DNA of 64,000 bases, taken from NCBI GenBank assembly GCA_024349245.1, contig JALDNG010000004.1, forward strand, positions 7,032,501 to 7,096,500, given 5' to 3'. The notes under the pieces are model-generated. The model made no database searches. It was not told the origin of the DNA and saw only the letters and a list, made by a program, of their open reading frames with translations. The number at the start of each line of letters is the position of its first letter. Positions within the stretch are counted from its first letter, which is position 1. This DNA is from Neodontobutis hainanensis. Its lineage: Eukaryota > Chordata > Actinopteri > Gobiiformes > Odontobutidae. Shown in pieces: positions 49,405 to 62,600 of the stretch. A program made the translations under genes and the position numbers.

Positions 49405-51149
49405 GTAAGGAAGAGCTCTGTTCTGCTTTGAAGGCTGCAGGGCCAAAAGATGTGAGGCAGCCAAGCCTTACTGATCAGTTCAGACGAAAGTTCATCTTTA
49501 ATGTACACATAACACAGAAGGCTTATTCTTGTCAGAGGAGCATTGCCCTTGTGATCTTAAAATCTTATTCTGATGAATTTATTCCAAAAGTGCAACTTGA
49601 AAAAACTGTCACATAAACCTAAAGCCACACACAAAAGTCGAAACATAATAAATCAAGGACAAAAATAACAGGGTGGAATAATTCTTTCATAAACCACAGT
49701 GAGTGAGGAGTTTCTAAGAACAGAAACCCAGCAGCCCAAAAGATGTGAGCAGCCTGTAGGATTTATTTCCAGATGAGTGTGCTGCGTTGGCCCTAGTGAT
49801 GCATGGGTCAGCTATTCAAATGCTTCACTGGAGGAGACAAGAGAAACAGCGAACGCGCGGGAATCAAACATAACATTCTCCTTGTTTACTTCAGAACAGG
49901 CGAACAACTGTTCACACTGTATGCTTTGTGTATTCTTGCAAAAGGCTGACATCCAAGTGCAGCAGAAACATTTCACTTCCCATTGTTAGCTGCATTTCTT
50001 TCTTCCACAACTGAATTATTAGGACATTGTGGGGATGATTCGGACAGTAAATTCACTCTACACAGCAGTGCACACTTCGGTAATTGAATTTTGAGGAGAA
50101 ATTTATAATCTTGTTGAGATGACAGTCCATAATTTTAGCCGCAGAAGCTTATTGTCCTGGACCCAATTGTACAATTATAATTAGAGGCTGGACTGAAGAT
50201 TGTGCTTTAAATCCTGCAAGTAGGGAAAGAAATATTGTAGGTTTAGGTTTTGGATGTGATTGCTTCTTTATCACTGATAACCAACATCTGTGGTTTAATA
50301 AAGCTCACTGAAGAAAACGGAGGTACAGTATTTTTACGTGAAGCGGCATGCACTTTGTAAATTATATAAATTGTAGGCACTTTTATTGGACAAGATTTCC
50401 TTAAATGGTTTACAGTAAAAGCGAGCACTCCCAAAATGATCCCTCTGGTCTTCCACTGTGCTCAGTGACATTGGTAAACTTGAGCAGAGCACACTGAGGT
50501 CACATGCTAATGTAATGGAGTGTCTATAACATCGAGTGGTAATAAAGAGGAACATTCCAAGAGCTGAGTCACTGTTGATACTTTTGCAGATGAGTCACTT
50601 CAGGTACATTATGTTGCAGAATGTCTCAAGGTCATACTAATAAAGATCTGTCCTCAGACTCGATGACTTCTAATCACTTAGGCCTACTGACATTACAGTT
50701 ATTGCTCTAGCGGCATGCATTGCCAATTAATCCTCAAAATATTTTAGTTTAGGGGCAGTTGCAAAGCAATTTCTGACATTGTTATGTCTTTGTAAGTCTA
50801 TAGCACATATATTTGGCAAAACACTGGCAGCTGTATGATTAGAAAAGTATGCCGTTTTGAATTGCTGAGGTAAATCAGAATCACTGGCTCATATCTATGA
50901 TGTGTAAACAAAGGGTATTTTATTGCCAGTAATTTGAATTTAATGCCTGCATAATGGCACAGCAACAAGAAATAATGTCATCATATGTGATTACAGATGT
51001 TAGTCAGTTTAGAGCTTGTAACAAATGATGCACAGTCAGAAGCAAAAGTCTGCTAAGAGGCCTCAATACTGCCACCATCTTTACAGGCTACCAGCTACAT
51101 CTGGAGCAATGTCACTAATGCAGTCTTTTACTAAGAGCATGCATTAATA

Positions 51150-51250
51150 TAAGGAACCTCTGGAACTTCCTCCATCACAGACCCGAACCTCTGACTCACA
51201 GGAAACTTTTAAAAAACATTTAAAAACTCACCTTTTCAAGAAATGTTACA
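51150..51250 (+). pseudogene. non-LTR retrotransposon ORF2 C-terminal remnant
   Basis: One frame gives NLWNFL and, after a single-base shift, the next gives SQETFKKHLKTHLFKKC. The pair LWNxLP...F(K)xxLKTHLF is the characteristic end of L2/Rex-type reverse transcriptase ORFs in fish. Only this 3' fragment is recognisable, as expected for a 5'-truncated copy. It abuts the Tc1-derived element that follows. Confidence 0.6.
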
Positions 51251-51300
51251 ACCTGTCATGACCTCCTCTGTAACATGCAATAAGTTATGTTTATTGTTTT

Positions 51301-51687
51301 TTTGTCCTGTAAAAATTAAGAGATCACTGCAGAATGTTCAGTTTCTCAGATTTTTACTATTTATAGGTATGTGTTTGGATAAAATTAACATTTTAGTTTT
51401 TTTCTATAAACTACTGACAACATTTTACCCAGATTCCAAATGAAAAATATTGAAATTTAGAGCATTTATTTGCCGAAAGCAACAACTGGTCAAAATAACA
51501 AAAAAGATGCAGTGTTGTCAGACTTGGAATAATGGAAAGAAATTAAGTTACACTATACACAATACTAATGTTTTAACTTAAGGAGGGGTTCAGATATCAA
51601 TATGTGGTGGAATAACCCTGATTTTGAATCACAGCTTTCATGCGTTTTGGCATGCTCTCCACTCATATTTTTTTCCAGAGCTGTATA
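51301..51687 (-). mobile_element. internally deleted Tc1-like element
   Basis: On the minus strand a terminal-repeat-like TACAGCTCTGGAAAAAAAT (right end) leads almost directly into the last transposase codons, VESMPKRMKAVIQNQGYSTTY, ending at a natural stop (51597-51662). About 260 bases of 3' sequence follow, ending in TGCAGTGATCTCTTAATTTT (left end). That end is the imperfect inverted counterpart of the right end, AATTAAGAGATCACTGCA. Nearly all of the transposase is missing, leaving a short copy that could only have been mobilised in trans. Confidence 0.8.
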
Positions 51688-54600
51688 GATTTGATGTATT
51701 ATTATTATGATTATTCCCTTCTACTATGGTTCTGCTGCTATTGGCTGAGAGGGTAAAAACAGGTAAAAACCTCCCATTAATGGAACAAAGTATCTCTTAT
51801 AGACACATAGCGTGCTTTTGTTAGAGGAACTAAAGGTAATTAATGTGTCAGGATTTCTTTTTGTAGAAATCCTGCATATGATCTGATTAATTATAAAATA
51901 ATTGTAATGATAATTATATTATGAGCATTGATATTATACAATAACACACATAAAAACAGGGCTAATCCAAAGTTTCATTTCACAAACAGGACTCCAGCTT
52001 CTGTAAAGTTCTATTTAAAGGAAATGTTCTATATACAAAGTGAAAGGGGATATTTAGTCCTTATTTAGGCTATAGTAAGTAAACAGAAGGGTTGTTGCAC
52101 ATTAGTGTTTGTGAGTGACTTGGGCTGTGTTTAAAGCGTCCATTACACCTTTTGTTCCATCAGCCTCATGCTGTTTGAGTTAACACCAGCAGCAAACATT
52201 TCTCAAACTATAGTTAGTTATAGTTTTTAGTGTATCACACGTGAGGATGTAAACCTGCTTGCCTTAAAAACGCTCAGAGACGGACAGAGACAGCCCTGTC
52301 TGCAGCAGACAGCAGCTTGTATCTTGCTGTACAGCACCGCCTTAACGGAAGATACACGAAAGCATGAACAACCCAAAACAGATCATAAAGCACTATTTGG
52401 AGAAAGGCGGGACTTGGGACTCACTTTGCCGTAACTAAAGTGCATGTTGACTGACAGGTAGATGAAATGCTACTAAACCGTTGCTTTGAAAGAGGGAGAC
52501 TACACAACGCGTAGTCTGCGCAAAGGAAGGTCCGGTTCAATATCATAGAATGCTCTGCAGGCCTCACAGTTAACGTTTGCTAACTCACATTCCTAAAGTG
52601 AATAAGACATTATTCCTTATGACGCCTGAATGCTCCACAAACACTAATCAGCCCCTACAAGGCGGGACTTCGAGAAGCAATTTTCACCTTTTTATTATGT
52701 GAATTTTTACTGTTAGAATTGTGTTTTCAGTTACAAAATACACATTGGCATATACTTTTATAAAGAACTACAACAGATTTGACCATGAAACTAAAGGTGA
52801 CTGACCATGGGACAGGACCGTGTTGGAGTGAGGTGCTCTGATGGTGGGGTACATTCCTGTGCAGTTAGCAATAGCTGCACAAACAGCTGCACTGGGACAG
52901 TTTTTATTTTTTAAACAACACGCATTCCTTATTATATTCATGTTGCCTAGATATATTTACAAACCACACTAGTGTTTTAGTCCCTTTTTTGTTTGAAGCA
53001 AAAGCATCTTTAACTTAAATTGAGATAAAAAGTTATTGTCAGGGAGGACTGTTGATCTTATTAAATGTTCCCTGATGTAATATAAAATGGGTATTTTGTG
53101 ACCATCTTCTAATGCCAGTAGATATTTACCAAATAAATGGTTGACTGCTTATAACCAAACACAATAAAACAGTTGATATTTGAGACGCCGCCAATCCTTT
53201 AATCCTGCTATTCAGTGCTGAAGACGCAAAGCACAAGTCATTCTTGCAAAGAGAGAGAAGAAAATGGCTCAAATGTTGATGGGTGTCTCCTAATCCATCC
53301 CAAACCTCTAAATAGCAACTTTGTTTTTTGTGATTTAGTCACACTTTTGTTTATCCGAGTGGTGGATTTGCTCATAATGTGGGTTTATGTGGTGTGCTGC
53401 CAGAAAATTTAAATTCCAAGACACAATCTCTGCTTTGCCTCTAGGGCCCGAGTAGTACGCAATTAATGCTCTGCGAATGGAAATGTCTGAGAAGTGGGAA
53501 GCTGTTTTACTGAGTGTTTTCTTACCTTTTGTTTAACTTTGTCAAAAAGCTTCCTGTAGAAGGTTGCTCTGAACAGTGCTCATTTCCATATGGCTGTGCT
53601 GGTTTGTTCTTCCCTACTCTGTTTCCAATACATGTTTGTCTCTCATCCAGGTGTAGTGAGCGCTATCCAACAACCAGCTCTCTTATCTGCTCAGCCTTTC
53701 TCTTCCAGGGTAATTATAAATAGAAACCTTGATACAGATTAAAGAGGCTTCTCATTTATTAATGCTATTAATTAATTAGGACTATAATTCAGAGGGGGAT
53801 GCGACAAAAGCAACAATTAATTTTTAACATGAAAAAGAATCGACATCCCGTGATGGACAAGATTAGTGTCTCTCCATTGATGTATGTATTCTCTTTGCTC
53901 TGTGAAGTCTTCCCTCTTCTGCTGCTGCTCTTACAGCGGGATCAATCCCCAGTGTGTCTAGCAGCTGTGGAGACACTCATTATTGGGCTCAAGTTAAGGA
54001 CACAGCTTTAGTCAAGCCTTATATTCAACTGTTGCCCTACACAAATAATGGCCTCATTAAGAGAACCTTTTATACAGGTATTGTGACAACAGCTTTCTAT
54101 GATTTATTTAGGTTTGTGTTCAGAAAGAGTGTGTCAAGAGAAAATCTCACAGAACAAATGCAGTGGTTGATTAGGTTTGCTGAATAGTTGCGATGCTAAC
54201 GCTGAAAAGTTAGTGACGCTACATCCCCACTTTCATTTGAGCTTGAGTAAACGCAACTCAAACTTCTCAGAAATTAATTAAAAAGAAATGAAGTGCACTC
54301 ACAAATGCTTTGAAAGCACAGACACAGCTTTCTTCACTGCAGCGTTTTATTTCTGAAAAAAGGGAATGTTTATAAATGCATCAGATTTGGTTAGTCATTT
54401 TATGAAAATAGAATAAATTACTGCAGAAAGTAACCTAAATGCTAAAAGTTAAAATATTGAACTTTTGTTTTCTGCACATTTATTGAAAACTTTGTTCATT
54501 AGTGTAATTTATTTACCACAATCTTGACAGAAATATTGTAACCTCCTTTTTCTTCTCTCCCCTCCTACCTTTGGTGTTTTGTGCCTGGAATTACAACGAC

Positions 54601-55340
54601 AAAAGCAGACACTGATGAGTGCTAATTATCCTTTTATTCTAATGTTTTTTATTAGTGAGTCTGAGCAATAATATTTGTGGGCACAGTTACGATAATGCAG
54701 ATGTAGCAAGTGGATCAATGTCACTGCACCTTTCTCTTTCAGTGATTATGGGAATATACTGTATGTCACAATTTACAGCTGACGTAGTCGAAAACTCTCC
54801 TCTTTCAGCTGTAAACCCTACACAACAACATGCTGCTTTGATTTGGAATGGGTTAAAGTGTGGTTGATAAATCTAATCACAATCAAATCCTATTAATTTA
54901 AAGAACCTGCCCTTTTGCAAACACTTTTAACAGGAGCCCGTCCACATGGTACTGTGGAACAGACTACACCATTGATTCAGTGTTGACTATGTAGACCATC
55001 CAGCCAATGAGAGCTTCTCTTATTGGAGTGGGAGAAAGGGGCTGGAATTACTCATTCATTAAAGTCTAGACAAGAGCTAATGATCTTGTGTTTTTTCACA
55101 GATCGTTCTTATTACCAATATGCTAGTAGATGATTAAACAGCCTGCCTCACTGCAGATTTAGGTCTGCACTGTTCAAGATACAGCAGGGTCTAAAGAATG
55201 AGTAACAAACAGTGAAGAATATTTTTCCATTCAAGGCTATTCAAGGCTATTAATCATCGGTCTCTGCTGTTCCAGAGATGTCTGTCAGCTTCGTGCTGAT
55301 TTGAACGCAGTGACTTAACTCAAATCTATGTAAATACAAT

Positions 55341-55478
55341 TTTTATTATTCTTTTATTATCCTTGTTGGGAAATTCCTTGTCTGCAGCCACCACCAGGGG
55401 ATACTTAGCATGTTTTTGATGGGGTTGGGGGAAACCGGAGTACTTGGAGGAAACACACTTAAGCACAGAGAGAACATG
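55341..55478 (-). repeat. tRNA-headed SINE-like repeat, fragment f (short-tail version)
   Basis: TTATTATCCTTGTTGGG, CTGCAGCCACCACCAGGGG, AGCATGTTTTTGATG, AAACCGGAGTACTTGGAGG and GCACAGAGAGAACATG. It is the best preserved short-tail copy here and lies in csmd3 intron 2. Confidence 0.8.
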
Positions 55479-57545
55479 TATGTAAGACACACTCATGAAT
55501 AAGACAGACACACTCATGTATAATATAAAATATATAATGTCAGAATTTGGTGCCTTAAATGTCTGTGATTATATTCAGGCAACAATATAAATCCTGGTCA
55601 TACCAACAGGTCAAAAACGTCATATAGAAATGTCATAAAAAATAAAATAATAATTAAAACTAAATTGTGACCAGCCCAATTTCACCATGTTTTCTTTTTT
55701 AAGATTTACATTTTCTACACAACACCAATTTCTTCATCTGTCTCTAAAGGTCACCATTAATTCTATTTTGCAAAATGGGAAATATTTAAAAAAGGGCTGT
55801 TTTTAGATCCAAAGACAACCTTACTGTTTGTAAAAGAACAAAACAGCTTATGATACATCTACAAAATCCCCTGAGAGTCAGGTGCAATTAGTTTATGAAC
55901 GTGAGCTAAGTACTCTCATTGGAAAGTCCAAATGTTTGTGCGTAAACATGGAGAAGAAAAATCTAACTCACGTCTGTTAAAACTGAACCAAACAGTTTAG
56001 TAACAGAATAAAGCTACAGTAAAGATGGCACAGTAAAGTAAAGCACATTCAGGAAGAAACTGAAGAGTGCGGGCTAGTCCCATTTGTGCGTGTTGACTGT
56101 GGGCGCCACACTAATCATCTGTGGGACGCTCTGACACCTGCCTTCAGGCCTGATGTAGTGTGTTCAGGTGGAAGGAAAAGCTGCAGCTGTCCAGCCAATC
56201 AGTGCAGCTCTGTGTCCAGCCTGCACTGTCACTTTCATTTATTCTTGACCGTAAGTCGGTGGGACACCTGGCCTACAATTTGGGTTGACCCGATCACCTT
56301 AGTCATTAAGAACTCTTTTTTTTTCTTTCTTTTTTTTCTTCAGTATGTCTCTAATTAACACTGTAAAAATATACTCCCACAGTTTACTTGCTACTGTTGG
56401 GTTGGTGTGTTTGTGTGTGGCTAATGAACCCAAATGTTATGCCCTGTATGTTCTTTAGAAAGATGCGACACTGTTTGCAGATTTGTGACAAAAAACAGGT
56501 CCTAAAAAGGCTTCAGAATATTTTGTAGTGGTTATTTCATAATAACTTCTTCCAATGATTCATTGCTTCTACTGTTACCTAAGCAACAGACACAGTGAGT
56601 GCCAAATGTCTTGTCTAGTATTGCTGTGCCAAAAAAAGTTCACAGTGTGTTTAAAGAAAACACAATCACAAACTGAAAAGCTGAAAAAGGCAAATTTTGG
56701 TTTCATCTTTAATAGATTAAAGTTGTAGATTTGTGCAATATTTTCCTATGTTGTCTTATATTGTTTTATGCCACGTTTTCTATGACCTCTTTAGTCCCAA
56801 TTTGCCACAGTGCACTTTAAAAGGATTTACTCTGAGACACCACTGAAACAAGATTAGGTTTTTACAGCACTTTGTCAGGGATATTTGTTTCTGTAGTAGT
56901 TTTTATCTAACATTTGGACCTAATGGAAACAATTTCAAAATACAGGTTCAAAGTGTTATTTTTTTGTCTCGTGTAGGCCTATCTCTTGTTTTTTGTTGCT
57001 ATAACAGTAAGATTCCCTTTTTTTTATAAATTACAAAATAGCTAAATGATTAACTGTTTATTTAACCCAAAAATAGCCTAACACACATCACAATGGGGGA
57101 AATAGGGTCAAGAAGTATGAAACTGTAGAAGTGTTTTCGTTCAGCCTGGAGGGGAGCTTAAAGCTCCGTGCCCCATGTCGTCTACAGCCATTGATTCTTC
57201 CCTATTTTCTGTGCGCCTCAGCCAGTAATTACTTCCCACATGGGTACCCTGTCCTCATACATGTGGAGAGGAGAGTTATTCCAAAGACTGCGCAGCTTGT
57301 CATCAGATTGTGATTCATTGAAAATATATAACTCCCACATGGAAATGGCTCTGACCCCGTCGCTCCATTTCTGCTGCTGGAATAGCACCAAGAGAGAGTA
57401 AAACAATTAAGGCTAAAAGCTCAAACTAAGAATTTCCTTTACAATCGATATGATGTAGATAAAGATCGTTATTTATTTATATTTATTATTTTATTAAACC
57501 TTAATGTTAATGATTTTGTAGTATTTGAAGTCCTGGTTCAAAGAT

Positions 57546-57577
57546 TGCAGATTTGGAGAAAGGTCTCCAAATCTGCA
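57546..57577. repeat. perfect 14-bp hairpin (hairpin 4)
   Basis: TGCAGATTTGGAGA (57546-57559) and its exact complement (57564-57577) flank a 4-base loop, AAGG. The dimensions are the same as hairpin 3 at 6781-6812, with unrelated sequence. Confidence 0.95.
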
Positions 57578-59239
57578 TCAAATGTGCTGTAGACTTGCTG
57601 TTCAGTACCTGCGACAAAGAGTAATTATTTGCGATCTGGACCATTGCAGTTCACTGTGCTGTAATTTGAAACTGTATTGAAGCTGTAAATACAACGTCCT
57701 CTTCTTTGCTGCCACAGAGGGAATATCTGTTTTTCCTTATTTGGCCTAGTACAGACATTATTCACCCGGCTTATTGTCGAGCAGAGGTTCAGACACACAA
57801 ACAGCCCCAAAACTACCAACGGAAAACAAGATGGCAACAGAAAATACGACATTTAGTTTGATCCACAAGTTCTGTTCATCCGGCATGGCCCAGCTCAGAG
57901 CAGTGGAAGGTCGATAGAACATCAGCAGCTGCTGCTGTAGAATGGGCTGCAACACATCTTGTTTACGACGTCGTCAAAGTAAATGGATTTGTTTGGATCT
58001 GCACCTAATTTGAAATGCAGTAATGAAGCAGTCTGTTACAATGCATCTGCCAGCCCTCAAACGGCACCTAACAATAGAAAAGGTTCTCGTGTGGGTTTTG
58101 ATTGTATACTACCCACTATATTATTGGAGGACAAATTGCTCCACAATTCTCAAAGCCATTCAGTTTTATTAGACACAAAATGATGCAGCGAGCGCACAGA
58201 CACTGCCAGTGAGGGGTTTGGGGTCTTTCAGCAGGCATTAGTTTAAATGAGAGTTGCCCCGTCATGTGCTATCTCAAAACTCTCCACAAAATAATTATTT
58301 ACAGTGGCATTTCTAATCAAATCACAAATTATTATTATTTCAAAAAGTGAAAATAACTGAAAATAAGTGAATACATCCAATAGTCTTTTTGTGTAATTGT
58401 CAATCCCCAATTGTTGTGCCCACTGTCAAGGTTAAAATGGGAGCAACACAAAAAGCAACAATGGTTTGGTAAAATTACATGTATTAAGTCTTAAGTCTTA
58501 AACAACTTTACATGGTCTTAAGAGGAGTTGCAATTAAAACACACAGAGTAATTTGTCAGGAATATGATTTGTAAGCTACAATTACCTTGACAAAGAATAA
58601 TAATTGTATCGCAGACACCAGTCTTCTATAACTATTTAAATTTGTGTAAATTAACACTGTCAGATTCAGTGTACTACAAATGACCAATAATAAAACAATG
58701 TATCTAGATGAAGTGCCACATGCTAAAAATGTCCATGACCATAGTTTTTCACCAAATACCTTGCTGTTCAGACCAATGGGACCAGGTTCTACTGGGACAG
58801 TAGCAGTGGAAGAAAACTTAACAACAAGAACAACATAGTGTCTCTGCAGCGCAGCATATTTACGTTGATTAATGAGAATTAGCACTTTTAACGTCTTTTA
58901 ACAAGGCTTTTTGTGCAGTGGAAATCATGTTAGAAATGGTCTATGGAAACAGAGAGGGCTAAATATAAAACATATCTAAACAAGAACGGCATTATTTTCC
59001 CTCTAAAAAAAAAAAAAAAATACATTTGAATTACATTTTTAGGTCAATAACAAGATAAAAAATCAATTAAAATCATAAATTGTCTGGAATTTATTTTTAT
59101 TTTTTAGCCATATTGCCCAGCATATTTAGGGCTCCATCTAGAGGTGCAAAATAATTTAAAACTTTAAGGGTGAGTCATTTTCTTCATTATGTATCTCTAA
59201 ACTGTCTCAGGAAACTGGCTAAAGAAGTAATAGTAGAGC

Positions 59240-59495
59240 AAAGACCTTTTTTGTACCCTTCTTGGGCACCTGAAGAACTTTACGATGCTTCCATTCTCAC
59301 CTGGGGCAGACAGAGGGGGGGCCATACTCACCTCTACAATCACACACATGCATACACCAGAGCTGTGGCACCGGAGGCAAGGTGAGTGAGGTTTCTTACC
59401 CAAGGACACAAGTGTGAACCGAAGAGGATTGGAATTGAACTGCCAACCTTCCAGTTATTGGACGCCTTGCTTTACCACCTGAGCCACGTTACCAG
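59240..59495 (-). mobile_element. tRNA-derived SINE, close to csmd3 exon 3
   Basis: Read on the minus strand, the element begins near 59495 with GTAACGTGGCTCAGGTGGTA (A-box-like) and a B-box-like AGTTCAATTCC at 59431-59441, spaced as in tRNA-derived SINEs. The body contains GTGTCCTTGGGTAAGAAACC and ends near GTAAAGTTCTTCAGGTGCCC. These are the order and words of a common teleost SINE. The A box matches TRGCNNAGNNGG; the B box departs from GGTTCGANTCC. It is not a functional tRNA gene. Confidence 0.78.
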
Positions 59496-59558
59496 ATAAG
59501 CGCCTGAGCACGTGTTGGGCACTGTGTAAATGTCCTAATGTGTCTGTGTTCCTTGTAG

Positions 59559-59671
59559 GTTAACAGGATTTACCATTCCTGCTCCTGTTACCAGTTCTGG
59601 CTCCATCTTTTCACTGAGGCTTACCAGTGATTTTGCAGTAAGCGCTCATGGATTTAAAGCCACGTTTGAAG
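59559..59671 (+). CDS. csmd3: csmd3 coding exon 3 (second half of CUB domain 1)
   Basis: This 113-base exon completes Arg134 and encodes residues 135-171 plus one base of residue 172. The peptide runs LTGFTIPAPVTSS to FSLRLTSDFAVSAHGFKATFE, the C-terminal strands of CUB1. SDFAVSAHGF is the conserved end of CSMD CUB1, and D158 is a candidate calcium ligand. The acceptor is GTTCCTTGTAG and the donor is GAAG before GTGAGT. Phases fit on both sides: 2 in, 1 out. It has no start or stop, so it is internal. A tRNA-derived SINE ends only about 65 bases upstream, so the branch point is confined to a short stretch (a TCCTAAT candidate at about 59532-59538). The exon's identity is firm from continuity with exon 2. 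Confidence 0.95.
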
Positions 59672-62600
59672 GTGAGTGTTCTTTGTTTTTGTGTAATTAT
59701 AAAGGACATTTTCACCCCATCTTTTACCTTGTAAAACACTTGTCTATCCAAGTGAAGCATAGTCTCAGTTTACGCACATGAGAATATGTGTGATCACACT
59801 CGCTGTTTCTGATTTCCTGCAGGACTTCCACTGTTGAGTCATGAAAACATTCGGTACCTCAATTAGGCAAATTAATCTCATATTTTTCAAATCAACATCC
59901 CTTCCCTCGAAGTCCTGAACCTTTTCTGTGACTCCAGAGGTGCATGTGAAATTGCATGGCAGATGGCGATGGGAATTGGTTGAACTAATGGATGTACTGA
60001 GTTATCTGTGTTGAAGCAGAGCAGAGTGCAGCGGGGAGCTGTCTAAATATGAACTGTCCTTCTGTGGCCATCTCGCTCACCCTTTGCCCCGGTTCCTGCT
60101 TAGGCTTTCATCTTACAACATGCCTATTTGTTTTCACTCCTCACTTTCTTGGTTGGTGAAATGTCCACATTCCTTTCTTTTCTTACTAGTTTTAAACAAT
60201 TTCTTTACATTTGCCTAGTCCCATAACATATTTTGCACCAACAGGCTGACCCTTTCCTCTTGTTCTCTGCATCACAATACCCTTTACCCCGTCTCATCTC
60301 CCAGCTCTCCCAGACCTGGCCAGTGCAGGACCTCTCCGCTCCCATCTGTGCGTTTGAACTTGCTCGAGCTTTCTGTGTCGCCAGACAGTTGCTAAGTTCG
60401 ATTAGATCATGGGCATTTGTCTCCATTTATTTAGTTTACATTTTTAAAAACTACTGCAGCATATTAAGTGACTATTAATATTTTCAAGACAGCCACCATA
60501 AGGATGTAATTGTAGATAATCTTTTCATATTGGTAATTTATGGGTCTGATAAAAGAGATGATCACTGGCATGTGGCCTGAATCGTTATTATAAGATTTAT
60601 GGAATGTCATAATAGAGTCGCCAAAATACTTCATTTTTATTGACTTTAAAATTAATTGATTTAGATTATAGTCTTTCTCAAAGTTTATTAAATCATCAGT
60701 TGTTGTAGTCTTGATGATGCTGGACAAAGTGTGTTTGCAACTGGTTTTTAAAGACTATAAAGCAGATAAAATGATGTAATCAGAACAAAACCCAGAGGTT
60801 ATGTTGCTGAGCATAATTTGGCTCAGTTAAGCAATATTTTGTTTTTCTGTATTTTAAGGGCTTTTGTTTTTATGTTTATTTTCCACATGCTCATTGGTAT
60901 CACTGGAAAATGTGACATATTGATGAGGATTGGAATAATAACATTACTGGATAAGCATATCAAGAATTATACAGCTGTTTTTGTTACATATTTTACTATG
61001 TGCACTATTCACAACATTGTGCTACACAATAATTGACACTAACACAAAACTTAAGCACAGTCCACCAGAGTCAGGGACCCATAGGACTGTTGTATACAAA
61101 CAAAATTAAAACAGATATTCAGTCAGCGTTCTCATTCATAATTCAGACTACAGTATAACTCTGTGACACTGCTGTATACTCTGGATTTTTTTTTGTTATG
61201 CTGATATGGTTAGCTAGATTGTAGACATGAATATGTAAATGATGCTCATTCTTATGGCTGAATGTGTGATGCTGGTAGACTCCTTGAGATGATTGAATCA
61301 TGACTGCAATTAAGTGGATTTAGATTTGCATGCTTATGAAGGACACAGTAAAGGACACGGCCAGATGGAATCTCATTTCTTGTCCGCCTGTCAATCTTTC
61401 GTCAGGTTATGCTGCAACGCCACTGAGCTCCGACTTGTGGATTTGATTACTGATGTGGGTTCGCTGTTAGAGCACTACAACCTTAATTCATTAGCTGCAT
61501 TCATGCAGGTGATGAGATATGTTCAGCGAATAGACAACAACACAACTAACAGTGCTTTTTCAGTGCAGTACCCTTTTTGAAAGATGGCTGACCTTTAGCT
61601 TGCATAATGTTTGTATTTTTTAAATCATTTTTTTGTAATTCATTCTTATATACATAGTTTTTTCTGTGACGATTGTTCATTTAGTATGAAGGATGGTTTC
61701 TGTGTGCTGTTCGCTTGGTTTATAAAGCCTCCGCTCAGCAGCCAGCCACACAAACAGGGAGGCAGCCAGACATGCAGTCTACGCAGGCATCTCCGTGGGA
61801 ATGTGTGCTCACAAATGCTGCCACTCCGTCAAACTTCTATCCTCTTCAAAGAGCTACAAAGTCATTAGATATACAGGCGAAATAAATAGCTTAGCCCCAG
61901 AGAAATCGCACACCCCACCATCTCATTTACTAGTTCACACAACTCCCTCAATACCACACTGCATGTAAACACGACTGTAGGTGATACCGTAAGAAGATAT
62001 TTGTTCCGCAACAAACTCTCATTATTGGGAATGTCTGTTTTAGTTTGTTTTCCAAGTTGCCTGTTTAATAAGCCTGCATTACGTATAAATTTGTTTATGT
62101 TTTGTTACTGTAAAAAAACTCTTCTGTTGTTGCACTCGGGCTGTTGTTTGTAGTTGAAGATGTGATATTTATACGTTTTTTTATGATAGTTTTCAACTAA
62201 AGCACCAGCCCTGAGTGTTTTGGGAGCAGCTGGTTTTCCAAAGTTCACTCAACTATTATTTGAGGTCCTTCACAAAGTAACACTTGCTGGCTTTGGGCTA
62301 CCACTGTATCTGAAACTTTGGGTTCTTCGGGGGCTTCATTAAAGCCCCATAAAAGTGGATAATCAGGTTTAATGTTGAGTACAGTCTGTTTGTAGCTCTT
62401 TTACAGTGTGTAACAGTAATTTGGGCTGAATGAAATTCAGCTTTTATTTTTCCTCAGATTGAGTCCAACAGCTAAATATCATCAACATATTCTATGATTG
62501 TGTTTACCCCAGTGACAAGTGTGAGCAACATTAGTTTTGACTGTACAGACACCGAAGGGCAGTGAGTCATTGCGGGGATAATTACAGCTGGGATGCATTT

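Larger units (their letters stand above)
49405..59558 (+). other. csmd3: csmd3 intron 2 (about 10.2 kb)
   Basis: This phase 2 intron is bounded by GTAAGG and CTTGTAG. It holds a LINE ORF2 fragment (51150-51250), an internally deleted Tc1-like element (51301-51687), a SINE fragment (55341-55478), a 14-bp hairpin (57546-57577), a poly-A run near 59005 and a tRNA-derived SINE (59240-59495). I see nothing recognisable in 49405-51140, 51700-55330 or 55480-59230 beyond these. Confidence 0.9.

Noticed and set aside
59431..59495. A tRNA-like sequence with A and B boxes
   Set aside because: It does not form a full cloverleaf with a proper acceptor stem, and it is joined to a SINE body.
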